DNA of 64,000 nt, taken from positions 6,477 to 70,476 of the forward strand of contig MNCI01025195.1 in assembly GCA_015680685.1 (NCBI GenBank), given 5' to 3'. The notes under the pieces are model-generated. The model saw only the letters and a list, made by a program, of their open reading frames with translations, searched no databases and was not told where the DNA came from. This document shows, one piece after another, positions 35,565 through 47,772 of this stretch. The DNA is from Gnetum montanum. Lineage: Eukaryota; Streptophyta; Gnetopsida; Gnetales; Gnetaceae. Every line of letters starts with the position of its first letter. The first letter of the stretch is position 1. Position numbers and translations under genes: made by a program.

Positions 35565-36290
35565 AGCTTTGATATTACTTCCAACCCATTAAGTATTGCA
35601 TTAATCTCATTTGTAATTAGGAGAGCATTATAAGCTAAGATATTTGTAAGGGAAAGTTATGTCTACATGTTTATTTCCTATAGTAAAATTGTACATCTTA
35701 TTATATATGATACAAATTATGATTTTATTTTTTTGAACATTAATTTTTATTCCTAACTGCTAAGAAATTCATAAAAAAGATGGAGCATTTATTGTAATCC
35801 TTGCATCCAATTTGAAATTAAGACAATATCATCAACATAAAGTAAAAGTTTGATGGAACTACGTCTAATTGTAATTGCAAACCGAATTGGTATTTTATGC
35901 ATCCAATTTTCAAATTCATCAATAAAAATCCCAAATAAAGTAAGACAATGAGGTCATTATTTTCTAACACCAACAAAACTATTAAATAAAATTATTTCTT
36001 GTACATTTGTAAACTAAATGCATACATATTTGTAAATTTTTTAAATGGCATATAATAGTATCCTAGGAACTTCTAAAATTTTAAGTTCCTCTAGAGCTTA
36101 CTTTGAATGACCAAATCATAGGCCTTATAGAAATCTACAGTGTAACTAAAAATTTTCTTATATGAACCTTTTTTTCTAACAATAAGATATTTAAAAGTCT
36201 CACACCTCTTCATAGGGCTCTTTCATTGTAATGTCCTTATTTCTAAATGTTGCTACTTCATAACAAAGATTGTGCCTCTTCATAAAAAGT
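35565..36290 (-). pseudogene. LINE reverse transcriptase fragment
   Basis: On the minus strand I read VDFYKAYDLV near 36130 (the RT motif with the first catalytic Asp), then LTLFGIFIDEFENW near 35930, and LLYVDDIVLIS near 35830, which carries the catalytic YxDD. This is a non-LTR retrotransposon reverse transcriptase; its motif style is unlike the RTE-type fragment at 23381. Stops and frameshifts are present, and the solo LTR interrupts it after the palm motifs. Confidence 0.72.
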
Positions 36291-36302
36291 GTTATCATTA
36301 TT

Positions 36303-37950
36303 GTAACAAGACCTAAAGGCAAAGTTGTAATTGAGAATCAAAAGGACATGTTATAATAATGGACATGTCTCTTGAGGTGGCCTTTGGGGATTTGACATAA
36401 GGTATTCATATTTGGGCATTAGAGGTTGTATTAGCATGGAGTTGTGGAGTTGGTAAACGCAAGTAATGGGAACTGGGTGAAGTGGAATAGGAAGAGGACT
36501 GGCCATTCCTTCTCACTAGTTGTAGGCCTAACCATGGTGGCAGTGCTAGATTGCCTCTAAGGGATAGATGCTGAAGGAAGAAAATACTAAAGACTACTCT
36601 TAGAGCATGATCCAGATACACTATTCCACATCAATTAAGCATTTTTCTCTTTTTCCTTCTACATTTTCCTTGTTATTTTCTTTATGCTTGTTATTGAATG
36701 TTACCTATATTTGACATTTTCTATGTTATGCTCTTACACCAAATGTCATATATTTGACATTTTCCATGACATTCGAGAATGGGATGTCATATTAGTAATG
36801 TATAATTTCAAGTTATGTGTTAAAAAATTTGACATATGTAACTTTTTTATTCATTCGATTCTAGTACTAAAGCAAACTTAAAAGTGAAACTACCATAGTT
36901 GTTACTTTGTTTATGTTATAGGAGTTCACTAGCTTGTTCAAGATAAATTGAGAGTTAGATCTCACCTTGTTATCGTTTTTCATACTTGTGTTATCATGGA
37001 ATTCTCTACATGTTATGATTTTTTTGTGGCTTTCTAGACTTCTATGGGACTTTATTTATGATTAGTGGATTTCCTTTAATTTTACCCTATTTCTTATTTT
37101 AAGATTTGTATGTGTGAGCTCATATGCATGGAAGTATAGGACTTATAGATGATTGGATGTTTTGGATATTGATTTTGATTAGTATGCCATGAATTTATGA
37201 TATCATGCTTATACGAAGTCATGTGTACATGTTAATAAAGATTGGGTATCATGATACTTGTCTAGGGGCTTTAGGAATCCATTGTAGTACTTAAAGGATT
37301 GCCTATTAATGATTTTTTCTTGCACAATTTATTTGATTATTTATTGTATTTTAAGCTTAAAATCTATTAAAAAATTCTTCTTAGAGTTTTTACTTACGTA
37401 GTTTTGACTTATTTTTCTAGATATGATAATTGTGAAATGTCTAAAATTTTGGAGTATGAGAAAATGAATTATTAAAATCTCAATAATGTATTTAATGTAA
37501 TGGTTGCTTGATAACTTGCTTACATTGATGATTGATGATAATAAATTAATGACTGAGAATAGAAGCTAATATTACTAATATATGTATAGATGAAAGAAGA
37601 AAGAAATATGAAAAATCATGAAATTATAAAGAAAATTGAATATCAAATTTATTGCCTTTAATACATGTTATTTCATTCATGTATGGCCTTACAATTTATA
37701 GGAAATGATTAGAGCCATACCTAGGAAAGTTGAGAAGTCATTTTCTATAGTGAAAATAAAAAAATTAATGTAAAATAAAGGTGAGTTATGGTGAAAATAA
37801 TTTATGCTCACCCATCAATTGAAAAGTAATTAAAAATGCTTTAACTTTGTCTACATTTATCTTCATGTGGGTTGAGCACTAAACACTAATTGTTAACAAT
37901 TCATCCCTTAGAATGCATTGTTTTCTTTGTCTTCCTTGCTTGTTGTTGTC
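36303..37950. other. Mostly unassigned; possible gypsy LTR start at 36303
   Basis: TGTAACAAGACCTAAAGGC at 36303 and the following AAAGGACATGTTATAATAATGG resemble the beginnings of plant Ty3/gypsy LTRs, but I cannot find a second border or partner. The rest is AT-rich without a readable gene. The open frames at 36406-36621 (minus) and 36684-36881 (plus) show no motif. Confidence 0.3.
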
Positions 37951-37954
37951 TTGA

Positions 37955-38596
37955 TGCCTATATTGTTGCAAAGGTGCTCATGCCTATAATGAAGAGGCTT
38001 GGTGAGTAAGTCTACCAATTGTTCATTAGTATTCACTTGTAATGGTTTGATTTTTTCCTCCTTTACTTCTTGATGATAAAGCAATATTTTATTTCAATGT
38101 GCTTTGATTTTTTGTGAACAACATGTTCATCAGAGAGTTGTATGGCTAAAGTGTTGTCATAATAGAAGTTGATGGGAAGTTGTATGTGAAAACCAAGATG
38201 ATTCATGAGTTTGTTTAGTNGCTATGCATTTTACATATCTGAGTATATGGATGAGAACATTGAGATAAGATTGTCTAGGTCCTTGCATGAATCTTAATAG
38301 AATATAGGTAGAAAATTCCAAGTCTAGTCCAATGTTATAAAGAAATCTACATGATGTACAAAGTGGCATCAACTATTATTGTGTTGTGTTTGTTCTTTAC
38401 ATTTATGTTGTGAGGAAAAGGAGTATTGGTGCTTTATTCTTTGTTGATTTTGCACTATTTAAAATGATTGTTGCATATTTTTTTTGATGAATTTTTATTT
38501 CCTCCTTGTCTTAGTCAACTTATATTTCAAGAAAATAATTTAGCTTCCCTAAGTCTTTCATTTTAAGTTCATTCTTTATGTTTGTCTTAATGTCCT
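37955..38596 (-). pseudogene. Ty1/copia pol C-terminal remnant (RNase H end)
   Basis: The minus strand carries NEQLVDLLTKP (about 38005-38040), the typical end of copia polyproteins, and YLNVLIHILRYVKCI (38220-38265), a counterpart of the copia RNase H LRYVKGT motif. An N lies at 38220. The element is split here by E3; it resumes at 50681 after the target duplication GTCCT with the RT motif YVDDLIF. Confidence 0.78.
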
Positions 38597-38842
38597 TAAT
38601 GAGAGTGGTTACTCTAGCAGTTACTCTAGTAGTTATTGTAATTATTAGAGCAGTTACTCTAGTTGTTTATTCTAATTATTAGAGCAATTACTCTAGTGGT
38701 TTATTCTAATTATTAGAGTGGTTAATCTAGTGGTTTATTCTAATTATTAGAGTGGTTACTCTAGCAGTTACTTTAGTAGTTATTCTAACTATTAGAGTAG
38801 TTTCTTTAATTATTAGAGTAGTTGCTCCCAAGTCTATAAATA
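38597..38842 (+). promoter_or_regulatory. E3 5' LTR promoter: type c array and TATA box
   Basis: About a dozen degenerate copies of CTCTAATTATTAGAG alternate with AGTGGTTACTCTAGCAGTTA from 38603 to 38820. The last palindrome, CTTTAATTATTAGAG (38804-38818), lies 16 bp before TATAAATA (38835-38842). The same layout occurs in the 3' LTR. Confidence 0.75.
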
Positions 38843-39225
38843 TGGTGCCCAGGCGCATAATTTGGAGGAAGTCTTTCAGCAATTAAGTAGTGAAACTCTT
38901 GTAGTTTGTTTGAAAGTTAGATTATTTTCCAAATGCCCACATCAAGAGGTCTAAGTATGGATGGATCTTTATTCAAGCATTATGTACCTAAGCATACCTT
39001 GTGTACAGTAATAAAGAAAAGCTCTTTGATTCATCTTTGTAGCACTTGAGATTTGTTTTCTTACGCATTTATTTTATTTTATTTTCTTATGCATTTATTT
39101 TATTTTATGTTATTTTATGCACTTTGCATTTATGTTCTTAGCATAGTAATTCATTTTGGTCAATTAAGCAAATTGTTAAATTACACAAGCACAATCACTT
39201 CAAGCATGCATGTAATGCTTGGTAA

Positions 39226-41024
39226 TGAAACACCCTAAATTCTCAAGGTATTTTTGTTTCACCAGGGTCTTTGGATTGAGGAAAAAATTTTAACAAGTGT
39301 AGCCTCATGATAATTTGGCAGGAAATGGATGCTTTGAGTTTAGACTATCTACTTTGGCAAGTTTTCTACACCCAGTGTTGATAGGTTCAATGGACTCTCC
39401 AGCCTGCCCACCTGGACAATTCATTTGGTTGATAGTTTACTCAAAAACCACATGGAGTTGTCAGCGGTGCTCAGGATGTGTGAAACAATTTGGCAAGTTT
39501 TCTAGTCAATAATTTTGCTATGCTATGCTACACTATGTAGCATAGTAGGCCTCGGAGGATAGTTGTTTAGACAATCAACTATGAACTGTTGTAGGACAAA
39601 GTGCTATGCTACGCAACGTAGCAAAGGCAAGACAAAAAGGCCCAGCTTACCCAGTGATTCCAATTACACTCGACAAGCACTCTGGCCTTTAAAACCAATT
39701 TCCTCGCTCGACTCCAAGTCCTTCAGCAAAGTTCCTCTTACTAGAAAAGTAGCAGATTAAGCAAAAAGTAGGCTATGTTGGCTACTACACTGTGCTATGT
39801 TGCATAGCATAGCACAATGGCGCAATGATGCAAGAATGAAAAAATGTGTCTTAATTACAAGTTCAGCAAGTCCAAAGCTTTTCCATCATAGAGGGTAGAA
39901 TATGCAGTTGCCAGCAATTTCAGATTTCAAGCAAACGTTTGCAACTTTAACTCAAATCGTAGATAAGGCCAGCTGCTACACTATGCTATGCTACGTAGCA
40001 TAGCATAGTGTAGCAAACATGTAGAACCAGCCAAAGTACTTCAAAGACTTCCAGCACATGTAGTTAACTCCAACGCAAACTTGTTCTTCGAATTGGTGGC
40101 TATGCTATGCTATGCTAACTAGCATAGCAAGAAGCTATTCTACGCTAACATGCTATGCTTGATGGTGTAGCATAGTGTAGCAGGAAGCTATGTTACATCA
40201 ATGTGCTTCACTCCTTATCTACATCATTGGCACACATCTCTAGTTCTGACAGCGTAATTGCAACGTGACAAGTTCATGACCAGCTTTCCATGTTCATGCA
40301 GCATGGACACATCAACATCTTGTGGGTGCAGGAAATGTATCATCCAGTCCTCATTTCTCGCATCCTCCTAGCCTTATAAATACCCTGACAAGCAACGCTC
40401 AAACAGTTGGCAAGTCAAAAAATCAAAGAGTTTGGCAAAATTAAGCAGTTGGCAAAAGTTTGGCTTATTAGCAAAGTTTGTGTTGGTTGGCAAGATTGGC
40501 AAACTTAAGTAGTTGGAAAATTCTGTTAGTGGTTGGCAAAACAAACCCCCTCTATTTTAGCTAACATAGTTGGCCTTGTAGCATTTTTGCATTGTTGGCT
40601 CTTAAGTCCGCGTTCAAGCGCATTGTTGGCTAGCTTTGAATGTCCTGGTTACTTTTGGGATCTCTGTGCTTCCTAGTGTCGTTCAACCAATTGTATCCAC
40701 CTTGACAAAGTAAAGCCATAATCTTTAAGTAGTGCATTTCTTAACTCTAGTTTACTTTATCCTCCTGCTTATCATTGCATTTTACATCATTTTCACTTCC
40801 TCGCATTTAATAATTATTATTTTATGCTATAAGCATTGTTTTCAAAATCAAACATTTGCAAAAGGTTTAGTGACACTGAATAAGTCCCTATCTGATTGAC
40901 TACACCATTCAGGGCACCTTGTTTTCATTTTATCTAGCATGGCTCTTACATGGATCTAGGGTTAAGATTGTTTGACCAACAACCTCTTGATGTTTTCCAG
41001 CCACCGATATTTTTGGTCACTACA
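39226..41024 (+). repeat. Solo LTR of another family (type d) inside E3
   Basis: A 1,799-bp insert begins TGAAACACCC and ends GGTCACTACA, with GGTAA on both sides (39221-39225 and 41025-41029). It has no internal coding sequence, so it is a solo LTR left by recombination. TATAAATA is at 40375-40382. From 39515 to 40185 it contains repeated inverted copies of GCTATGCTACGTAGCATAGC. Orientation is set by the TATA box and by TGAAACACCC as start. The family cannot be named from an LTR alone. Confidence 0.85.
39515..40185 (+). repeat. Array of GCTATGCTAC/GTAGCATAGC palindromes
   Basis: At least six dyads occur, at about 39517-39548, 39603-39625, 39770-39812, 39974-40015, 40098-40128 and 40139-40185. 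The copy at 39974-40015 is a perfect 42-bp palindrome centred on CTAC|GTAG. Unlike types a to c, the array is about 190 bp from the TATA box. Confidence 0.8.
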
Positions 41025-41408
41025 GGTAACCTAGTAATAATTAGCATTTGGTAATCTTAGCAGTGTTGCACTAGTTCAATATGTGTACGATAAGTGGGAA
41101 CGAATGCTGGTGTTAGGATTAGTTAGAACTTAGTTAATAAGTAGTTAAGTTAAATTAGTTACTTAGTTACCTCTCTCCTTCCCTACTAGCATAGGACATA
41201 AAAATATAAAATCTATAAAAATCATATGCCTCAAGCTTACTTAACGATACAATTATGATATACAAGTAAGCTTGGGAAGAAAACAATCAACCAACCCATC
41301 CTTGTTCCAAAAGGATGCATAAGCACTTAGTCCTTGGAATTCAACTAGATCATGCGTGAAATGCTCGTATTCGTATGGTTGAGCGTAGGGATACCTTGCC
41401 GTTCATCA

Positions 41409-41428
41409 TTGGTGCCATTGTCAAGGAC
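41409..41428 (+). other. E3 primer binding site (tRNA-Asp type)
   Basis: TTGGTGCCATTGTCAAGGAC follows the LTR. All differences from the tRNA-Asp complement are C-to-T or G-to-A transitions. Confidence 0.85.
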
Positions 41429-41544
41429 TTAGTTGTTTTTGTGCTAACTAGAACATAGGAAATCATTCGCATCATTGGAATGAACCCTTAGGGTTGGTTG
41501 AGAAAATAATAAAGAAGAATACATTGCACACTAAATAGGAAAGT

Positions 41545-44150
41545 ATGTCTCCTTCTTCATATGAAAGTGCCTCACTTCCTAGGTCTGAAATAGGAAATAG
41601 TCAGTGATGTAATACACATGACATTGATCTGCTAGTTCCTCAACAAGTTCGAGTGGTATATATTCATCCCGATGAGTATATAATAGAATTCACCTTTATC
41701 CTCCATGAAGAAGAACAATTTCATTGGTGAGACTTAGAAAGTAACATAGTGTTACCTCTTAATCATTTAGTCCTAAGCATGCTTCTTCATGTTCTCACAT
41801 GAATTGGCATGCCACACTTACATGCAGAATACGTTATGCAAGATCATGACTCGAGAGAATACCATCCCATAGAGGCATAATGTCAAAGGAACTTGCAATA
41901 TGATAGAAATCATAAGTCTTTGAAGGGTAAGTGGTCCCAAGGTGCCCCACATGTCTTAAGCAAAAATGAGGGTGGTGAACTTGCCTTAGGCAATCATCCA
42001 CACAATGACATTCCTCCCCTTGACTTTGGCCTAGGGGTTTTGTATTAGAACCTTAATTCCACTATTCATAACCTAGGTTCTAATACCCACAAGCACAAAG
42101 GATTTGAAAAAGGGAAATGAACTTATGATAAAGGTGCACATTCTGATCATAATCATGATTGGGGTTGATATCACAGAAGAGAAGGTAGTAGACACGGTCA
42201 TGATGATAGTTCTTCTTCTTCTTTACCTTCATCATCTCCTTCACCCTATCCTTCAATATTTGGACATAGTCATAAGGAAAAACACCATGGGGATAAAGGT
42301 AGGCAAAGTGGAAGTCATAGACAAAATAGCTAGGAAAGGGGACAAGGGCACTCTAGAGAGTCATGACAGAGAAGAAGGGAGAGTAGGGAACAACGTAGGC
42401 ATCATAGATTCCATGGATGAGATGATCACGATGAACCCCTCCTCGCTACACGAAGTATGTTGGACATAACTAAGGCTATTAGAATTCCAACAAGGCATCA
42501 AAAAGATAGTAGGATCAAGAGATTAGATATGAACAACATCCCATGATTTGAAGGGGAATACAATGCTGATCATCAGAATCATTTACAAGAATTCCATGAT
42601 CTGTGTGCCTTATAAAACATAGAGAATGAATGGCAAAAACTTAAGTTGTTCCCATGGACATTAGTTAAAAAAGTAGAGAGCTAGTACTGGTCTTTAGAAC
42701 CAGAATCCATTTGTAGGTGGAGTATTATGTTAGAACTATTTAATGACAAGTACTAAACATAATCTCAAGTGTCTAACTTGCGAAAGGAAATCCAAGGCTG
42801 GAAACAAGGAGGACATGAGCCCTTGAATGTTGGGATGGGCTGATATTATGCACTGTTACATCGTTCTCCTAGCCATGGTTATTCACAAAGTGATCAACTA
42901 CACCATCTCGTGGATGGGCTTAGGCATGAAACAAGAAGAACCCTTAGGACTTATGCCCAAGGAAGACTATTTGAGCTTAGGTCCCATCAAATTCAAAAAC
43001 TATTGGAGCAAGTAACTAAGGAAGAAGGTGACCTATGAAAGAGAGAAAGTGTGAAAAATTATAATCAAGATCCTTCCCTTCAGAAAAGGGGAGTAATATT
43101 TTGTGAGGATGAAGAAGAGTTACCACTTGAAGACATGGTAAATAGAAAAATTTTCCTATCCAAAAGATAACATCAGAAGTTTCAAAAAAGGTAGACCAAA
43201 TCTGGGATTCCTTAGACAATAGATTTCAAACTATTCTTAAAATAGTAGAGGAGTCTAGAGAGCAAGGTAGTGAGAAAAGAAAAAAGAAAGAGGCTAAACA
43301 TACACATAGCAAGGATAAGGGAATAGTTTCTAGCATTGAAGAGGTTGTGGATTCAGAAACAGACAATGATAGTGGATGTGAGATATGTCAATATGACCAT
43401 CCTAAGGGATGTTGCCTTGTAATTTCACATCTACAGGAGTCTATGGTGTATGCACTCAATCCATGATTAAACAAAAGGAAAATACCCTGAAGGTTACCTT
43501 ACCCTCAAGATAACCCAAGGAAATTCCACCAACCCTTAACATATTATCCCAGTGGAACTCCAGCACAACCAATTGAGCAATATCAATAGTGGCAACACCC
43601 ACAATCATGGGGAATGTCACCACCAAGGAAATAGTATCTTTAGTGATAACCTGACCCATATGGATATTACGTGCAACAACCAATCTCCCCATGTGTTTCT
43701 ACTGGTCACATCAGTCCTCAACCTCACTACCAAGCTCGCAAGTATTATGGGACTCCCTCTTCTAGAGGCAATATTTTGCAAGAATAACATCCTTCTCATC
43801 TAGATGCATCTCTTACACCAATAGCTCCACTACCGCCTGCTCCAGCTATGTAGGATGAAATCCCTACCCAGCCACAACAACATAATGCCACAAGGGCTGT
43901 TAACTTTCAACCTACTCTTGGTTCCAACAACCACTTAAAGAAAATACCTCTCTTTAGAACCAACAATCCAACCAAGCCCTTGTAATCACAAGCGGCTGAT
44001 TCCTTAGATGCCTCAATATCAATCAAAACTTTGGAGCCCCCTATAGCCCAACCACCACACTTAACACATACAGTCATGTTAACACATGCCATCACCAATT
44101 AGATCAAAGTTGGCCATCTTCATAGAAAATTATCTAATCTTAGGAGTCCT
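41545..44150 (+). pseudogene. E3 gag, degraded
   Basis: The ATG at 41545 matches the start in E1 (ATGTCTC). The N-terminal block (IHPDEYIIEFTFILHEEEQ, about 41650-41715) is shared by all copies. A His/Asp/Gly/Ser-rich stretch spans 42080-42480. The Retrotrans_gag core is at about 42520-43030, with NIENEWQKLKLFPW and QLHHLVDGLRHETRRTLRTY. The zinc knuckle CEICQYDHPKGC is at 43377-43412. A Pro/Gln/His/Ser-rich linker runs to about 44130. Stops mostly replace Gln, Trp or Arg codons. Gag would package the element RNA in cytoplasmic particles; this copy cannot. Confidence 0.83.
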
Positions 44151-47100
44151 CTGATATACTTACAAATCACTGAAAATGAATTGTGCAAGGCTCTTTTGGA
44201 TTCAAGTTCTAGTGTCAACTTGATTTCTCAAGAAATGTACAAGGCCTGAAACCTGCCTCTATTGAAAAAGAGCAACATTTATTTAGAGTTGGTTGACTAG
44301 TTCATCACTATCCCATTAGGACTGGTGGAAGAAATTGTTACTAGTATTCATGGGTGGTTGTACCTAGTTGATTTCCTAGTGATTCAGGTGAACAATGGTA
44401 AGGCGGACTTCCTAATCATAATGGGAAGAGCATGGCTAAGCACCATTGACATATGCCTAGGAATCCATGATATTTCTCTACAAATATCAAGAGAAAATAC
44501 ATTCAAAAATATTGAGAAGAAGAAATTTTTGTGCATCACATATAGCAACATAAGGTGTAATTGCATGCAGAGGTCATGGTTTGTGCAAAGTTTAGCAGTT
44601 CCTACATGCAATTAGTGTGCACAAGTGATCAACATACAAAGATGCCTATATGTAATAGCCACATGACAAGAAGGCACCTAATGGCTAATAGTTGATCAAG
44701 AAAAAAGTTCAATCATATGCATAGAACCAACTAAGGGTTTGACTTGTGCTTACATCAATAGCAAGGATGCATTAGAGCAAGTCCACTACCAACTTCCAAG
44801 TCTTAACCTTGAAAAAAAATTGGGAGAAGTTGGAAATCCTTAAGAAATTTAAGTAGGAGCCCCTAGAGCTAAAACCATTGTCCAGTGGTATGGAATCCAC
44901 GTTCCTTAGAAACTAAAAATCAGTAATTATCAATGCTAAGCTTCCTCCTCAATAGAAATAAGAACTACTAAAGGTAATAAATAAATGGTCGAAAGCCTTT
45001 GCTTGGTCATATCCCAAATTAATTGGAATAGATCCTATGATATGTCAACATAGAATTTACACTAACCCCTCCATGAAGCCTTGAAGACAACCATAGAGGC
45101 GATTGAACCCTAAGTTGAAGCATGTAGTTAAGGAAGAAATCGAATAGCTTCTCAAGGCTAGGTTCATATACCCCATTACTGATAGCAAATGGGTTAGCCC
45201 TGTAATTATTGTGGTTAAAAAGGAAGGAAAATGGAGGGTGTGCATAGATTTTAGGTTACTAAATATGGCAACAGTCAAAGATCACTTTCCACTACCATTT
45301 TTTAACCAAGTCTTAGACACCATCGCAGGGCATCACTATTACAATTTTCCAGATGGATATAGCATATATAACCAAATACAAATAGCCTCAGAAAACCAAG
45401 CCAAGACTATGTTCACTAGTCCTTGGGGAATGTTTGCATACAAACAAATGTCATTTGTCTTGTGCAATGCCCCTGCAACATTTTAATGACTAGTTCTAAG
45501 CATATTCAAATAGTAGATAGGGAATGGCGTGGAGGTCTTTATGGATGACTTCTCCACTTATGGAGAAAACTTTGATCAAGCCTTAGACCAGTTGGAGAAA
45601 GTGTTAAAAAGATGTGTAGAAACTAAGTTGAGGCTCAATTGGCATAAAAAAATTTGATTATCTAAGAAGATGTAGTACTAGGGTACAAAATCTCACACAC
45701 AGGGATAGATGTAGACCCCAAGAAAATCAGAATTATCCAAGGGATTACCCATCAACTAGAAACTATCAAATATATTCAATCATTCCTTGGAAATATTGGC
45801 TACTATAGAATTTTTATTGAGAACTTTTTAAAGGTTGCCAAATCATTGGTGGAATTAACAAAAAAGGACATATCATTCGAGTGGACCAGGGAATGTGAAT
45901 TAGCTTTCAAAACTTTGAAATAGAATCTAGTAGAAACACCCATTCTACAAGCTCCTGACTGGTCCAAATCATTCCATATCATGATTGACATGTCCAAATA
46001 TTCTTTAGGAGCAATACTTACATAGTTAGATGACTAGAATTATTCTTATTACATCCACTATGCAAGTAGAAGTATCGTTGGTGCACAACTTAACTACACT
46101 ACCACAGTGAAACAATTAATGGTTGTAGTGTTTGCACTAGAAAATTTTAGACACTATGTATTGGGATATAAAGTATATATACATTTAGATCATAGTGCAA
46201 TCTAGTTCCTCATTAATAAGCCAATGGTAAGCCCTAGTATCATACGATGGCTTATAATCTTACAACAGTTTGATTTAATGATGATCGATAGCAAGGGTAC
46301 TAAGAATGTAGTTGTTGATCATTTATCTTGGTTGCAATGGGATAACAAAGAGGATGAGTATCCAATTTTTGATTATTTCCCTAATGAATTCCTCTTTGAA
46401 GGTGTAGTGAATAATCAATCACCCATGGAGACAAACTGGTATAGTAGCATTCTTACCTATCTCCTCATCCAACAAATACCAAAAGAGTTAAACTTTAAGA
46501 AGAAACAATAGTTTCTTCCCCGAGCTAAGTACTTTATGGAAATCAATGCACAACTTTACAAAGTGTGCCCCAATGGCTTAGTTTGATGGTGTGTTCCCGA
46601 TATAGATCAACTATGAGTTGTTCAAAATGCTCATGAGGGTTCTTGTGGGGGTCATTACACTAGGAGACAAACAGCCATAAAGATCCTGCCTACAAGATAT
46701 TATTGACCTATATTATTTAAGGATGTCCATCATTTCATTCAATCTTGTGAGTGCTGTCAACATGATGGGGGAATGACTACTAGAATGGAGGGTCTACAAT
46801 AATGGATTCAACCATTAGAATGCTTTGACATTTGGGAAATTGATTTTATGGGGTCGATTATACCAATGTCCAATGGAAAAGCTTATATTATTGTTGCCAT
46901 TAATTACCTAACAAAATGGGCTGAAGTAGTTGCTGTTAAAGATTGTACATCATCCATAGCTACACGATTTGTTCAACAACAAATCATAAATAGGTTTGGT
47001 GTGCCATGTGCTCTTATTTTAGACATTGGTACACACTTCATAGGTGCAACTTTTCAAAAATTAATGCAACACTTAGGGGTTGAGCATAAATTGACTACAC

Positions 47101-47772
47101 CATACCACCCCCAAGAGAACAGTCAAGTAGAAGTCACCAATAGGGAGATTACGATGATATTGCAAGTTTAGGTGAGACTGGAGCACTAAATTGAATGATG
47201 CTTTTTGGGCATACTGCTCCACATGGAAACTCCCTACAAGCTACTCTCCCTATGAGTTAGTGTATGGTAAATTACTAACACTTCTCATTCAAAATGAGCT
47301 TCATACACTATCCATGGGATGTGACCTCAACCTTGACCTTGATCTAGCATAGAAACAATGGTTAGTAATCCTTAACTTGCTAGATGAAAACCAATTATTT
47401 GCCCTATCATCTAAAGAATTACACAAGGCCTTCAATAAACAACGTCATAACCTAAGAATTAGGAAAGTTAAATATTAGCAAGGAGATAAGGTTCTCTACT
47501 AAAATCTCACACATGTGCCACAACGTACTAAATTTCAAACATTATGGGAAGGACCTTATATTATATTTGCAACTTTTCTTTCAGGGGCCATGACAATATA
47601 CAAACTTGAGAGCCTTGATAAGAAAATTTTAGTCAACATGCAACAAACCAAACCTTTCTAGGAGCTTAGGATAGCCAATACACATGCTACCTCTCTTGAT
47701 GGACAACCCTTGTCACTATTTCAGATCTCCTCCTTCCAACTTAGTCATGGAGGAGATGGCCATCTATGCTAA
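44151..47772 (+). pseudogene. E3 pol: protease, RT, RNase H, integrase; integrase triad retained
   Basis: Protease: LLDSSSSVNLIS, with the Asp codon at 44199-44201 and Ser where Gly is usual. A frameshift separates protease from RT. RT: WRVCIDFRLLNMATVKDHF (45235-45290), LCNAPATF (45463-45486) and catalytic FMDD at 45538-45549 in VFMDDFSTYG. RNase H: FHIMIDMSKYSLGAIL, NYTTTVKQL and VVVDHLSWLQ (45970-46340). Integrase: EIDFMG (first Asp 46842-46844), LDIGTHF (second Asp 47022-47024) and VEVTNRE (Glu 47130-47132), giving D-x59-D-x35-E, so the catalytic triad and the canonical 35-residue spacing are kept within one frame (46848-47171 uninterrupted). The end at 47772 (GDGHLC stop) matches E2. Stops elsewhere make the polyprotein inactive. 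Confidence 0.86.

Larger units (their letters stand above)
38597..41408 (+). repeat. E3 5' LTR, type c, split by a solo LTR
   Basis: It starts TAATGAGAG (TG has become TA) and ends TTCATCA. About 1,008 bp belong to the LTR: 38597-39225 and 41030-41408. The terminal block AGCGTAGGGATACCTTGCC is the family's conserved LTR end. Confidence 0.88.

Noticed and set aside
36684-36881. Small host gene
   Set aside because: No motif, AT-rich codons and no supporting context.
38603-38820. CRISPR-like array
   Set aside because: Short degenerate repeats with no unique equal-length spacers, inside a plant LTR upstream of TATA; the same array recurs at 49687-49902 in the other LTR of the same element.
45121-45720. 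Integrated plant pararetrovirus RT
   Set aside because: The RT is followed by integrase and lies between LTRs with a tRNA-Asp primer site and target duplication; this is a Ty3/gypsy retrotransposon.
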